Shown here piece after piece: positions 1-12,146 of a DNA stretch of 64,000 nt (position 1 is the stretch's first letter; every line of letters starts with the position of its first letter). The notes beneath the pieces are model-generated. The model did no database searches, had not been told where the DNA came from, and saw only the letters and a program-made list of their open reading frames with translations. This DNA comes from Bimastos eiseni (taxonomy: Eukaryota > Annelida > Clitellata > Crassiclitellata > Lumbricidae): assembly GCA_959347315.1 (NCBI GenBank), contig OY365810.1, forward strand, positions 16,130,500-16,194,499. Direction: 5' to 3'. The translations under genes were made by a program, and so were the position numbers.

Positions 1-696
1 CCACAGAAGAGAGAGGAACAGTAATCTAATCGATTAACGAAATATAACGATATATAACAATAGCAGCCGCAACAGCAATAGCAGTAATAATAATAATAAT
101 AAAATATAATAATGTTAGCAATATTAATTTTTATGATTCATTACACCTAATACAATACTACTGCCACTAGGCCTACTTGCAGGCTAATAATTAAAATGAC
201 GATACATGCAATGCAGTCTCTTTTCCACTCACTTTCTATCTGCTACAGGCCTACAGCTAAAGAACTTTACCAATCTATGCGGCAAACCAAACAGCGCAAT
301 TCTCCAGATTTATTATGTGTATTTCGGAAAAAAAAGTAATACATTCTCGAAGTCTCTCATAATTATGTGTGCAACTTGTGCATAATCAAACCCAATTACT
401 GTAAAGTCCTGTAATCTCATTTGAATAATTATTGGCGCATTATGCACATTGTATGGCCTACCCCTAAATAGGCCTGCATGTATGTGTTGTTCATTATTAA
501 CGAGTCGTTGATTGGCTCGACCGATATTATTGGCTGCAGTTGGCATGTTCACGACATTTATGTTGGTCTAGTCGTGCAGCAGTATCGGTCAAAAGATAAT
601 CGTTTGAATCTCACACAGACCTATCTCCATGTATGTATGGACTGTCTTCAATGTCTACAGAGACACACTGGCACCACATTATATCTAACACATTCT
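1..696. other. AT-rich non-coding DNA
   Basis: I recognise no gene. There is a short (TAA)n run near 85-112. A 16-bp word beginning GTATTTCGGAAAAAA occurs at 318-334 and again near 918-933 in the same direction, which may mark copies of one small repeat. The open frames on both strands here show no domain that I know. Confidence 0.6.
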
Positions 697-816
697 GCAC
701 ACACACACGCACACACACACGCACACATATACACACATACTCACACACTCCTACACCCACACACATACACACACTGACGCATAAACACACGCACTCACTC
801 ACTCACAAGCACACAT
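697..816. repeat. (CA)n microsatellite, interrupted
   Basis: About 120 bases of CA dinucleotides, with CG, TA and CT interruptions and a short (CACT)n patch near 793-805. Open frames crossing it on both strands are low-complexity His/Thr or Cys/Val strings and are not genes. Confidence 0.95.
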
Positions 817-1855
817 GTATGGTACGGATAGGTGACTTGTGTATTTTTCTTTGTTGGTCGCTTTTATTGATATGAACGGAACGATCGTCTTCGTCGTATG
901 TTAACATTGGCTACAGCGTATTTCGGAAAAAAACAGAGTTCAAAGTTCACGTTTATCTCCTTCGTGGAATTCTTTATTGATGGTGGGTGATCCACTGATC
1001 CGTGTAGCTGTCTTATTTCTAGACTTGTAGATATATGTATATACCGCTAAAATGACCTCTAGTTCAGAATCATTATTATTAGAACGACAATTCCATAGCA
1101 GCTAATAAAACGAAGGACACAGGGCAAAAACAAATTATGCAGATAAAGAAAAAAAATTACCGAATTACGATTTGTAACTTAAGCGTTATACGCCTATATA
1201 GACACCACCGGAAACTGGCGATATGGTCTTGAGATCAGCTACAAAGTAGTCGATGGCTAAAAAGGTTATTATCTGCCTCGGCGATGGTAAAAATCCATGA
1301 TTTCTAAGCTGAACGAAACGAGAATATACATTAATATCCATATACATGAACCTTTTAAACTTCACAATTAATAGAACTCCTTATAAGATTGCTTAATTTT
1401 GTTTCAGCGCTATCACCCATGACTTTTGTTCCAACTTGGAAGATTCCGAAACTCTGTGATTTTCCTTTGATCCGACCACTGTGTAGCAGTGTCGCACACA
1501 AGTGCAAAGCCTATGTCCTGCATATAATACAGTTGATTTGTCCGCGTCCGTCTTATCATAGCAACACGTCTCGTCCTAGGTCTCCACGTGCATCAATAGC
1601 AGCGGCCTATTTCACGCCAGATCAATAACTCTATTCCATTGATTGATATAGCGGCTAACAGGCTGTTTATGTAGCGACTTTTCAACGATCAAGCAGCTGC
1701 AGATAGTGAATTCTAAGGAGATCGATTTATGAAGAGCAAATAAAATGCATCAAACAGATTATGCAAATGAACAACAAGGAAATGACACTGTTCGAACGGG
1801 TGTCAGACTCTGTCTTGGATCAAGTAGTGGCAACACTTATACTTAAGTTTCCTGG
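817..1855. other. Unassigned non-coding DNA
   Basis: No recognisable gene, RNA or repeat. The base composition is ordinary and slightly AT-rich. A 79-codon open frame at 1389-1628 has no domain that I know and no splice or start context to support it. Confidence 0.5.
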
Positions 1856-1863
1856 GTGTGAAC

Positions 1864-3202
1864 TAGAGGTCTGCGGGTAAAGCATCTTGGCAACCCGGCC
1901 CGTACCCGTAATATAGAACCGTCACCCATACCCGTATCCGACCCGTACTCAAAATTTCTATTCAATTCAATTGGTACCTGGGGGTATTCCCGTACCCACG
2001 ACGTCATTGGTATGTCTCCTCTTAGTCTTGTTAACTACCAGGCCAACAAGATTTATAACAATTTACTCAGCATATACTGCAGTCGTAGTAGTAGCAGCAG
2101 CAGCAGCAGCAACAGCAACAGTGGCAGCAGTCACGGTGAAAGCGATGGCGGCAGAAGCAGAAGAAGGCAGAGGAAGAGGAGGATAAAGAAAAGAAGAAGA
2201 ACGAAAGCAGGAGAAAGAGGAGAGGATGGGCAGCAAAAAATAAAAGAGAAGAAGGAGCAGCAGGAGGAGATAGGAGAGAAGGACGGAGGCGGAAGATTGA
2301 AGACTAAAAATGAGGAAGAGGAAAAGGATGGAGAGGAGGGGCAGCAAGAGAGGCAAGAGCAAAAGAAGAAGCAGGAGAAAGAAAAGGACGGAAGGAGGGA
2401 GGAGAAGAGGAGGAGGCGGGGATTGAAGAGGACGACGAGGAATGATAACGAGGCAGAGCAAGGGCAGTACAAGAAGCAGAAGCAGAAAGAGACGCAGGAG
2501 GATAAGGAAGAGAAGGACACAATCAGGAGCAGGATGATAAGAGAAGGAGGAAGAACAGGAACAGGAAGAATAAGAGGATGGCGAAACTTAAGGAGGAGAG
2601 GAAAAAGAGAAGGAAGAGAAGAAAGAAGAGTAGGAGGAGGAGGAGGAGGAGGAGGAAGAGAATGGAGAGAAGGAGCGGCAGAAGGACAGAATCAGAAGGA
2701 AAAGCAGGAGAATGAAGGGAAGATGAGGGTGGAGATGAGGACGAACTGCAGGAGGAGGAGGAGTATAAGCAAGAGGAGATCAAGTTAGGAGGATGAGCAG
2801 GAGCAGAAAGGATGATCAGGAGGATGAAGAGGTGGGAGGAGTAAAGATAGAAAAGGAGCAGCCGCCAGAGGAGCAGAAGAAGGAGGAAGATGAAGAAGAA
2901 TGAGAAAAGAGGAAAACATCGAATAACATATATACATAGAGCACTAGGTGCAGGCACATGGTATTTTGATCTCGGATGTGCCAATTTGTTTATATTAATT
3001 AAATCTTTGATGATGCAACATTCACCTATTTACATGTATCCAATGGTGAATTATTGTAACTCCAAAATTTGACGTTGACATGGGTAAAACTGGGTATACC
3101 CGTACCGGTGGTTACTCCACCCGCACCCGACCAGGCCCTCAAAATACGTATCCATGTGTACCTGTGGGTATTGGTCGGGAACGGTATACCCGCAGACCCC
3201 TA
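1864..3202. mobile_element. Non-autonomous hAT-type element with 8-bp TSD
   Basis: The ends are inverted copies of TAGRGGTCTGCGGGTA (left 1864-1879; right end on the opposite strand, 3187-3202). They are flanked by GTGTGAAC (1856-1863) and GTGTGAGC (3203-3210), an 8-bp target duplication with one mismatch, the length typical of hAT elements. Just inside both ends lie clusters of CCCGTACCC-like words (1900-2000 and 3075-3190), in inverted orientation, as often seen in hAT subterminal regions. I see no transposase. The interior is an 0.8-kb purine tract followed by about 180 bp of ordinary sequence. The element is thus non-autonomous. The assignment rests on ends and TSD alone. Confidence 0.7.
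2088..2895 (+). repeat. Degenerate polypurine tract (GA-rich), ~800 bp
   Basis: It starts as a short (AGC)n run at about 2090-2130 and then becomes almost pure A/G on the plus strand, made of GAGGA, AAGAAG and GGAGGA words with rare C or T. It lies wholly inside the hAT-like element. The 258-codon plus-strand frame (2012-2788) is an Arg/Lys/Glu/Gly string caused by base composition, and the minus-strand frames are Ser/Leu/Phe strings. It could form triplex DNA; that is inference. Confidence 0.9.
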
Positions 3203-3210
3203 GTGTGAGC

Positions 3211-4180
3211 CTAACTTTATTATGCGAAACTTATAATTATATAGTCGACCTATCTCAATTAAGCACCGTTTGGCCCTGAGAAATATCTGAGAAAATGTTC
3301 CAGCTTAGAAATATATAGTTACATAATAAAGTCTGACAATTATCAAGGCGGGAAATCAAGTATAATTATATTAGATTTATTCTCAGTTATATATATATAA
3401 TATATAACTGATATATATCCGATTAAAAACGACATAATTTTCATAACTGTTCCACATGCAAGCACATTGCTTATATAATCTTGCCTTGACAGTTCATTCC
3501 TTTCCTGAACACTTCATTTCAAATTATTATACGACGCTATCATCTTATCCAACCACACTTTTACCTTAGCCGGCTTTAAAAAATTGCTACCATTTCTTAT
3601 CGTGCACTATACCTTCACCTATATCCAACATGATTGGGATCAACTTTATGTTTATTCGAGGCAAAATCCAAGTAGAATTTTGTTGAACAATAATTTGTCA
3701 ATGGCAAGGGATCATAAAATTGATTTAAATCGGCACATATTGTTTCCATAAGCTTCCATGAAGAACTGGTCGAATTTGACTCATGGGAGAAAACAACACT
3801 AATTAATTACTGATTTTTCCTTCAAACAGAATCCCAATAACAACTCATTGTTACTTGTAAAATGCTCTTTACCTTAAATGAGGTAAATGAGATTCAAAGC
3901 AAAGTTAGTTATTAGGTAAGCGCAATTTGAGGAGAATTCTACAGTTTTAAAACTGTAGCATTTAATTATCATTATCCTAACCAAGCGTTCGCCTTAATAA
4001 CAATGATGGCGTCACAATTTTATTTTTTCAACCAATCCCTGACGTGTTTTGCGGCAAATATAAATTTTTCCTCAATAATTTTTGCTAGATTTTGCAAATT
4101 GTAGATAGATCCTGAGACCCTTAGATTCCAGAAAACAAAGTCTCTTAGTATGATGAATAATATCAATGTATTTGGAATCA
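3211..4180. other. AT-rich non-coding DNA
   Basis: No gene recognised. It contains an AT palindrome at about 3384-3412, with CAGTTATATA on one side and TATATAACTG on the other. Otherwise the sequence is plain. Confidence 0.5.
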
Positions 4181-4185
4181 ACATA

Positions 4186-4335
4186 TCTGTCGTCGTCGTA
4201 ATCATCATCATCAGCAGCATTGTGGTCATCACGCTATTGTCATCGTCATCAGCGTAATCGTAATTATCGTCATGGTCATAGTTATCGCTATCGTCATCGC
4301 TATCGTTATTGTCGTTATCGTCATCGTTGTCATAT
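4186..4335. repeat. Degenerate (TCATCG/TCGTAA)n repeat
   Basis: Three- and six-base words such as ATCATC, GTCATC and TCGTTA repeat over about 150 bases. Open frames across it are artefacts. Confidence 0.8.
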
Positions 4336-5400
4336 TCAGCTAAAGAGCTAGCCAGCAGCCGCAGACCATGTCTGGTTCGCCAACGATGTTTTTCTGGCCT
4401 GCGGAGCCTTTACCAAAGATTACACAATCTGAGAATAAAAATTCGAATATGTCATTTTCTACGGTGTAACGAGATTGATGTTCCAAACTGTAAATTTGAT
4501 TTTGGCCTAATTTGACTATATACTAAAAATTCACCACTTCAGATTAAAATACTTTTCTCGGGATGAGTTCAAGTCCTTTTCCACATACCTACGCAACCTA
4601 CCCATATTAATTCTTTCAGGTGCTTTAAGTGCTGGATAATATAGCCACTGTTCAGTCAGTAACAAGGCAAGGTTTCGCACCTTCTCTGTGCTAAATGATA
4701 AACGCGTTAATTAATGACCATCGTTTATGGAGCCTACTGTTGGCAAGTTCTCGAAAAGAACATGCAGTTTTAGGTTCGATGAGAAAGTTATCCAGTAGAG
4801 TCCTTTGGAGTAGCTGGGGCTCTAATAGAATGGCAATTGAATGAACACATTTTGACGAAACTTAAAAATGGACGTTACCAATTAAGCAACAATAATTTCA
4901 GGATATTATATATCTCGAGAGCTCATTGCAATCGACACGCGGATGCTTTGGGAAAAGTCGGCAAGGAATATATAATTACAAAACAGCCAGCTATGACAAA
5001 AGTGTTACAAAAGTTCATCGGTACAGATAGGCAGATTGGCAGCGTTGTTGCTATAGTCTCATTACATATCGTTATAATGCTTTATGTAAGTGCACGCAGT
5101 CGACTGGCGATTTCACCAACCAAATAATTGCTCTAGACTAGATCTGAAGAAACTGTATAAGTTCGTTGGACAGTTTGTAATGCCATCTTTGTGATCCACC
5201 GAACAAGAACGAATGCCTGTACTAGATCATATTTACATTTACACGCATTTGCACCACTTTGCATCTATTTGCACTAATTCGCAGCAGTCGCTTCCTCTTC
5301 GCTGTCATCGTTATTGGCCAACATCGTAAACACGGTGACATCGAATCTTCATTCTGACGGAAGGGGAAGAAAACACTTCGTCGTGGCAGTTCTATAGGTG
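4336..5400. other. Unassigned non-coding DNA
   Basis: No recognisable gene or mobile element. A 96-codon plus-strand frame at 4837-5127 has mixed composition but matches no family that I know. It has no visible promoter or splice context, so I do not call it a gene. Confidence 0.45.
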
Positions 5401-5404
5401 TAAC

Positions 5405-5566
5405 TGGCTGCCAGTTGCATTGCCAGTGGTATTGTCAGTGGAATTACCAGTTGCATTGCTAGTGGTCTTGTCAGTGGAACTGACGGTGGCATTGCCAGTG
5501 GCATTGTCAGTGGAACTGACAGTGGTATCTTCAATGGAATTGCCTGTGGCACTGCCAGTAGCATTT
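5405..5566. repeat. 12-bp minisatellite (AGTGGCATTGCC type)
   Basis: About 13 imperfect copies of a 12-base word alternating between GTCAGTGGAATT and GCCAGTGGCATT. Since 12 is a multiple of three, the minus strand reads as Asn/Thr/Gly/Ser tetrapeptides and stays open by chance. Confidence 0.9.
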
Positions 5567-5959
5567 CCGTTATGATCCGCTATCAGATGCAATAATTTAT
5601 AGACTCGCAATACTATACAGTATAAACAGAATAATGTCTTGCATATATCAATCATATATCAATTACCACCATCGTTACTCCTTTTGTTCCCAGAAAATAT
5701 ATTAAGGTGTATTGGCATTTACCGATCGTGACACTGGTATTATAATTTGAAAGCATCAGATCACGTGATTGGCATATGAGCTATTGAAGGAGATAATCTG
5801 ATGTCGAAAATGGACAGAAGTCCCGATAAGTTCGGGATACCCGCCTTAAGTGTATGTTATTTAGATTGTATGCAGACGGAATACGGTATACAGTTTTCGT
5901 ATAAATATAGTTATGTCAGAGAGATATATAACTGTCTTTATTAACTATACTTAGCCGAT

Positions 5960-6002
5960 CATTTAACAAATTATGCTAAACTTTAGCATAATTAGTTAAA
6001 TG
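5960..6002. repeat. Near-perfect 21-bp hairpin
   Basis: The arms 5960-5980 and 5982-6002 are reverse complements with one mismatch (CATTTAAC[A/T]AATTATGCTAAA). Weaker pairing continues outwards (ATACTTAGCC against ATACTTAACT) to give a foldback of about 70 bases. The turn is too tight for a typical microRNA precursor. It may be a tiny foldback element or a replication-slippage product. Confidence 0.75.
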
Positions 6003-7060
6003 ACGCAGTTAAGTATTGCTAGTCAAAATAGCTAAAACAAGGATTTACCATATTTCAATAGCGCATAGACTCAGACTTCTTTTAATCAGGCAAAGTTCGG
6101 GAGCTTACGCCGTCACTGAGGTTAATTATTTCATGCAGAAGTACAAATGCAAAATATTTTAAAATAACGAGTGTTAGTGAGGGCATAGACTCCACTAAAG
6201 CTGTTCACATTTCTAGCGATTGAAGATTGGAAGAAGAGCTCTGTTGCCATGGAGAAGAGATAAATAAATTCACACGATCTACGATATTATTAGTCGATTT
6301 GAGGGGTATTAAGGAGTCGTAGTTCACTGCAGCTGTTTGCAGTGCTATAGACCTGCATCAAGGATCATCCAAGAATAATATGCATACAATTCGTCCCTGT
6401 AATAAAACGATATTATTTTAGCCGAGAGGGATTAGTGGAGGCCCATGCGATATTGGGCTCATGGCATGTCAAGTAAGGGTATAATATATATTATGAGATA
6501 ATTATACAAGGTATATAGAACTCTAGCAGGTGGGATATAAAAACCAGATCGAATCCCTATGTCCATGGCAACCTTACTGGAAATATTACTCATAGGGTCA
6601 TTGCAGGTTAATTATTGAATCGTTGGTATACATAAATTCCGAGGATTTTGGAGGAATTGACTTCAACAATTTGGATACCAATGGAGAGGATGGAATCAGC
6701 AGCAGGAACGGATTTTACGGTGATTATTTGAGGAGGACATAATTAGTTATCCAAGGTTGAGTCAAAGTTAATTAGCCTTAAATGCTAATGCATGATGCAC
6801 ATCATGAACAAGTTAAGCATTGACAACAGATGCAAGAATGAACTGATTTATGAAAGAAACATACATTAGCGTCATCAATTACGTATGCACATTTAAACAC
6901 CACCAGGGTCGTATACAAAAATATAATTTTATGAGCATATCTTATCTAGGCTGTGACATCTTCAGTTTGTGCATTGAAATGAATGCAACAGCGATACGTT
7001 GAAGCCTGTGTACTTTCTAAAGCTTAAAATATAAAATTTATTGCAATAAGCTAGTCTGTG
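6003..7060. other. Unassigned non-coding DNA
   Basis: No gene, RNA or transposon signature recognised in this kilobase. Confidence 0.5.
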
Positions 7061-7065
7061 TTCTT

Positions 7066-8008
7066 CTTCTTCTCCTCGTCCTCCCCTCCACCTCCTCTTC
7101 CTCCGCCTCCGCCTCTGCCTTCTCCTCCCCATCACTTCCTCCTCCTCCTCCTTCTCCTCTGCCTTCTCCTCCCCATCACTTCCTCCTCCTCCTCCTTCTC
7201 CTCTGCCTTCTCCTCCCCATCACTTCCTCCTCCTCCTCCTTCTCCTCTGCCTTCTCCTCCCCATCACTTCCTCCTCCTCCTCCTTCTCCTCTGCCTTCTC
7301 CTCCCCATCACTTCCTCCTCCTCCTCCTTCTCCTCTGCCTTCTCCTCCCCATCACTTCCTCCTCCTCCTCCTTCTCCTCTGCCTTCTCCTCCCCATCACT
7401 TCCTCCTCCTCCTCCTCCTTCTCCTCTGCCTTCTCCTCCCCATCACTTCCTCCTCCTCCTCCTCCTTCTCCTCTGCCTTCTCCTCCCCATCACTTCCTCC
7501 TCCTCCTCCTTCTCCTCTGCCTTCTCCTCCCCATCACTTCCTCCTCCTCCTTCTCCTCTGCCTTCTCCTCCCCATCACTTCCTCCTCCTCCTCCTTCTCC
7601 TCTGCCTTCTCCTCCCCATCACTTCCTCCTCCTCCTCCTCCTTCTCCTCTGCCTTCTCCTCCCCATCACTTCCTCCTCCTCCTCCTTCTCCTCTGCCTTC
7701 TCCTCCCCATCACTTCCTCCTCCTCCTCCTTCTCCTCTGCCTTCTCCTCCCCATCACTTCCTCCTCCTCCTCCTTCTCCTCTGCCTTCTCCTCCCCATCA
7801 CTTCCTCCTCCTCCTTCTCCTCTGCCTTCTCCTCCCCATCACTTCCTCCTCCTCCTCCTCCTTCTCCTCTGCCTTCTCCTCCCCATCACTTCCTCCTCCT
7901 CCTCCTTCTCCTCTGCCTTCTCCTCCCCATCACTTCCTCCTCCTCCTCCTTCTCCTCTGCCTTCTCCTCCCCATCACTTCCTCCTCCTCCTCCTTCTCCT
8001 CCTGCTAT
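7066..8008. repeat. 44-bp polypyrimidine minisatellite, about 20 copies
   Basis: The repeat consists of CCTTCTCCTCCCCATCACTT followed by (CCT)n and CTTCTCCTCTG. The spacing is 44 bases (7117, 7161, 7205, 7249, 7293), with 41- and 47-base variants that differ by one CCT triplet. Apart from CATCAC and the G of CTCTG, the plus strand is all pyrimidine. Copies are nearly identical, which implies recent expansion or gene conversion. The 327-codon frame at 7058-8041 is a shadow: 44 is not a multiple of three, but the repeat has no stop in any plus-strand frame. Confidence 0.97.
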
Positions 8009-9497
8009 AATTGCAAACACAGCTTTGTTACTTCTGTTTAATCATTCTCACATCGCAAATACTTTAGAAGTCAAATATGTAGTGACGACTCAATCTTTCA
8101 TTTAATTAAATGACACATTGAGAATTATTCATAGCTGTACATGTGAATGTATGCATTCCTTTGAGCGACGACACATTAACCAGGTAGTCTATACATGACT
8201 AAAAACGTGTTTGTAGATTAATATATGTCATATAAACATGTAGGCCCTATATGTGTATAGATCTAGGCCTATATATAACACTATATATATATATATATAT
8301 ATATATAACAATATATAACAAGAAGGAAGATAGAAGAAGACTACGAAGACTAACAAAGGACAAGCAAATAAAATATATGCATATTTATATATTATATATA
8401 TATGACTTTATGTGAACCAATAGACTTCACTACAAAGACTTTCGCATCGATTTGTTCAGCGAACATTTGCTCAACAATTCAGACTGTTGCAATTGCCCTC
8501 TTTGTCAATTCTCAATTACCTGTTGCCTCGTGTCAACGTCTTCTTGGTCCTAACTCCCTCATGTACTGAATTTGTCTCTCTTTCATTCTCTGCCTCAACC
8601 GCTTCAGACAACGAAAGTGTATTCAGCTTTCTCGTTGTCAGGTCGACGTTGAAATAAGTGACGGAATTTAATTTTGATGGAGATGTCTGGCAAGGATGTA
8701 GTGAAACTTCAGAAGATTTACCATAAAACGCAAAACGACAGAATGAATAAACATGGGTCAATGGCACCGAGTGAGATTAGGTTTTCGTCAATAACCTGGA
8801 GGGGTAGTTAAGACGTTATAACTACCTCAACCAATTAGGCTGGCTATGACGAGTCAACCAATAAAGAGCACCACCTAGTGAGCGGTAAAAAGATTATAAG
8901 AATATTCGTAAAAATGGAAACCCGCAGAACATCGAACTCTGCACTCAACTGATAGCGATAGATGTTTTCGTGAACAGTCTACGTTAACTTTAGAGACTAT
9001 ACACCTATAGCAACTGTTACAGAGAAAATCTCTTGTATAATCCTTGCATGTCAAAATGAAGTTCAAAGCCTATAAATTATGCCGATAGATTTTCGAATTG
9101 AACGCTGAGTCGCTCACAACCAGATGGACCATTTTGAGTTTTGTCTTTTATGTAGGGTATTGATATGCATGAAGCAAGAGTGACAAAGATGGATGATTTG
9201 ATCGGAGAAACTAACGTTTTGATCAAAATGTGCACCGAAGTTGGGGACATAAGAATTTGCAGTGTGTAAGTACGTGTCTGATAGCACAATATGCGTCTAG
9301 TTGCTTGGTGTTATCCAGTATTTTATTGTGAGCTTATGATTGATTAGTAAACAAGTTGACTAGAATGAAGACCGGATTCTAAATTTGTAAGAAACATAAT
9401 TATGTTTAAATGATTGCCTGCGTACAGAAATCCAGATATCCGTGTATACGGCCCAATAAAAAGTCCCAAGTGCTAATATAAAAGACGTGCCAGGTAA
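8009..9497. other. Non-coding DNA with AT repeat
   Basis: An (AT)n run lies at about 8282-8308 and AT-rich sequence at 8365-8405. Nothing else was recognised. Short minus-strand open frames at 8516-8767, 8875-9066 and 9077-9289 have no recognisable domains. Confidence 0.5.
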
Positions 9498-9608
9498 GGA
9501 CCGGTTCAATGTCCCAAGAGACTGGCTTAAAGGTCCCCTTAGGCCGGTAAAAAGGTCTCCAGAGTCCGGTTCAAAGGTCCCTAGGGTCCGGTTCAAAGGT
9601 CCACGAGG
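9498..9608. repeat. ~22-bp tandem repeat (AAAGGTCC...CCGGTTC)
   Basis: About five imperfect copies of a 21-22-base unit that reads AAAGGTCC, six variable bases, then TCCGGTTC. The repeat is followed by CATAATTATG, a word that also occurs at 9395-9405, so a small foldback element may span 9385-9620. Confidence 0.8.
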
Positions 9609-10580
9609 CATAATTATGTTTCTTCTCCTTCTTCGTATTGTCATTTATTTGAAGCACACAGATGAATTTAAAATGTTTTAGCACCAGCTCCCGTATTGCA
9701 TAAAAAATCCTAATTCAATGACAATTAAGTACAATTTTGATAATAGAAACTGTTGTGTTAAAAATGAATCATTGTCATTTATTCAGCATCTTAGCCAATT
9801 TCGTCTAATCTTACTTGACCCTTTCTTATCTTAATTGATAGCATGTCATATGACTTGACTTGTTTTGTCTGGCTTACCAGACATTTTCGTCATAATAATT
9901 ATTACTCTAATAGTTATCGTGTAGTGCCGTAAGCCGAGCGATTGGGATCAAACATTTGCTCTGAGATTTCTGCTCTGCACGTGCACCATAACTCAAAATA
10001 ATTCCTACACTCCCATCACCATTGGTTTCGTCTGTGGGAAGAGCAGACGGCAATGTCAAACACTGACCACCCGCCGCTATGTGCCGAGTCTTCATATCTA
10101 CGGCAGCCTTTCATGCTTGGTTAAGGGCAGCGTTATCTCCATCTTCTACATGTACCTCACATTACATCGTCTTCCGTCACTTGGTCTTACTCTGCCGTAT
10201 CCTTTCTTTTCTCAGGGATAAACAGTGCACTTAGTGTTGAGTTTTAAAAGTACTGAGTATATGACAACGTGTGAAACGGCAATCGATACAGCGACCGTTC
10301 AATTTCATTGTTCGTCGAAGAATGGCCGAGTTGGAGATGCCATTAAAATTCCCTTCAAATCACTTTGCCCCTGGATATTTGGGCTGGTCAGAGGACAAGG
10401 ACAGAAGATGAACTCGGAGTCGACCTTTGACCCGCTGCTGCACCGCTACTTCATCCGTCAACCGAAAGTGAACAAATGACGTCTGAATGGAAACGATTTG
10501 CAATATGGACGAACGACACGATACAATAATTATGATGAACATATGTATGCATCAACAACACACTCTCCGTTGTTGTCCTC
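9609..10580. other. Unassigned non-coding DNA
   Basis: No recognisable gene. The open frames at 9907-10095 (minus) and 10225-10479 (plus) look non-repetitive but match nothing that I know. Confidence 0.45.
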
Positions 10581-10908
10581 CTACTCTCTCTCTCTCTCTC
10601 TCCCTCTCTCTCTCTTTATCTCTCTCTCTCGCTCTCTCTCGCTCTCTCTCGCTCTCTCTCGCTCTCTCTCGCTCTCTCTCGCTCTCTCTCGCTCTCTCTC
10701 GCTCTCTCTCGCTCTCTCTCTCCCTCGCTCTCTCTGCCGCTCTCTCTCTCTTTCTCTCTCTCTCTGCTTCCCTGCCTCTGTTTCAGTTTCTCTCTCTATC
10801 TCTCTGTCTCTCTATCTCTGTCTCTGTCTGTTTGTCTGCCTGTCTCTGTCTCTGTCTCTCTGCCTCCCTGCCTCTCTGTCTATCAGCCTCTCTCTGTCTT
10901 TTAATCTC
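10581..10908. repeat. (CT)n microsatellite with 10-bp GCTCTCTCTC subarray
   Basis: About 330 bases of CT-rich repeat. Inside it (about 10628-10722) the 10-base word GCTCTCTCTC recurs about nine times in register. The 3' half drifts to CTGTCTCT. Overlapping Leu/Ser-rich frames are artefacts. Confidence 0.95.
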
Positions 10909-11396
10909 TCATCTAATCAATTTCTCTATACTAAACATCAATTCCACGTTGAATTTGTGCTAAGTACAACGATTGCTGGCACATGCATGCAAGCACATTT
11001 ATGTATGCATACAGGGTCAGCATAAATGAACCGATTTTGCATGCATATAATTCCTCCAATATTGTAGGTTATATTAAATATACACTTTGTTTGCATTCAT
11101 ATGCCAACATTTGCTGCAGTTAACAACATGGATTCAACGCAGAAGCGAATTATATACACAGGTATGGCGTTCAGAGAGAGGCAAAGCATATACAGATGCT
11201 GGCTGAGTCTCACATTAATTAATTTAAGTCACTCCGAAGAAACATAATTTACGATGCGTCCTTGTGATTGAAATGATATGTTCCTGTTTTAGGCGTCTGT
11301 GGCTATTTCTCTGTATTTGTGTTCTACATGTATGTAGCACGAGATCCTTCATGCAATCTCTGACGACGACATCACTTTCACTGTTTCATCTGCCTG
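10909..11396. other. Unassigned non-coding DNA
   Basis: Nothing recognised. Confidence 0.5.
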
Positions 11397-11522
11397 TAGG
11401 TGTATGCATACATGTATGTTTGTGTGTGTATGTGTGCGTGCGTGATTGTGTATATGCGTGTGTGTGTGTGTGTGCGTGTGTGTGTGTGTGTGTGTTTGTT
11501 TGTGTGTTAATGTGTGTTTGAG
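11397..11522. repeat. (TG)n microsatellite
   Basis: TG dinucleotides with TA, CG and TT interruptions over about 125 bases. Confidence 0.93.
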
Positions 11523-11860
11523 GCGATAGATGCGTTTGTATGGACTGCACATGATTCACACCGTGGCATGCACAAGCAAGTAATTGGGGCACATGCATAA
11601 AAATACGACTCTTTTCAATCCGAAGCAGAAATTTAGAGTCTCCGGAAATGGTGAATATATCTTCCATTCGAACGTTGACAAACACGGGCCTAGAATTCAC
11701 AGCAGAGCTATGTATAACTAAATGCATTGCATGTTGCCACGTATACGACTAAGTGATGATGGACTAAGGATTTTATGACGACTGCTGGTTTGCATGTTGT
11801 GGAGCTGTTATGACGATTGTCAGATGCTGATGGACAATGGCCGTTTGTTATGAACGCCCG

Positions 11861-11891
<31 letters not shown>

Positions 11892-12094
11892 ATATCTCTC
11901 TCTCTCTTCCTCTCTCTTCTCTCTATCCCTCTCTCCACCTCTCCCTCTCTCCTTTTCTTATTCGATCTGCCTCTCCCTTCTCCTCCATCTCTCTCCCTCT
12001 CACTTGCTCTGCCTCAATGTCTCAATCACTCCACCTCTCTTCCTATCCACCTCCCTATCTTTCCTTTCCCTCATTCTCTATCTCTGCCTCTCAC

Positions 12095-12139
<45 letters not shown>
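11861..12139. repeat. (CT)n and (CTGT)n compound microsatellite
   Basis: CT-rich repeat with TCTA and CCTC variants, ending in a clean (CTGT)n run at about 12096-12125. It abuts the foldback element that begins at 12147. Confidence 0.93.
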
Positions 12140-12146
12140 ATGACTT

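Noticed and set aside
2012..2788. 258-codon plus-strand open frame, Arg/Lys/Glu-rich
   Set aside because: It is a read-through of a polypurine tract inside a transposon, with no domain, start context or splice signal.
5960..6002. Hairpin as a microRNA precursor
   Set aside because: The loop is effectively one base, and the outer stem is weak, so Dicer-type processing is unlikely from sequence alone.
7058..8041. 327-codon Pro/Ser/Leu-rich open frame, the longest in the window
   Set aside because: The 44-bp polypyrimidine repeat contains no stop in any plus-strand frame. The protein changes pattern because 44 is not a multiple of three.
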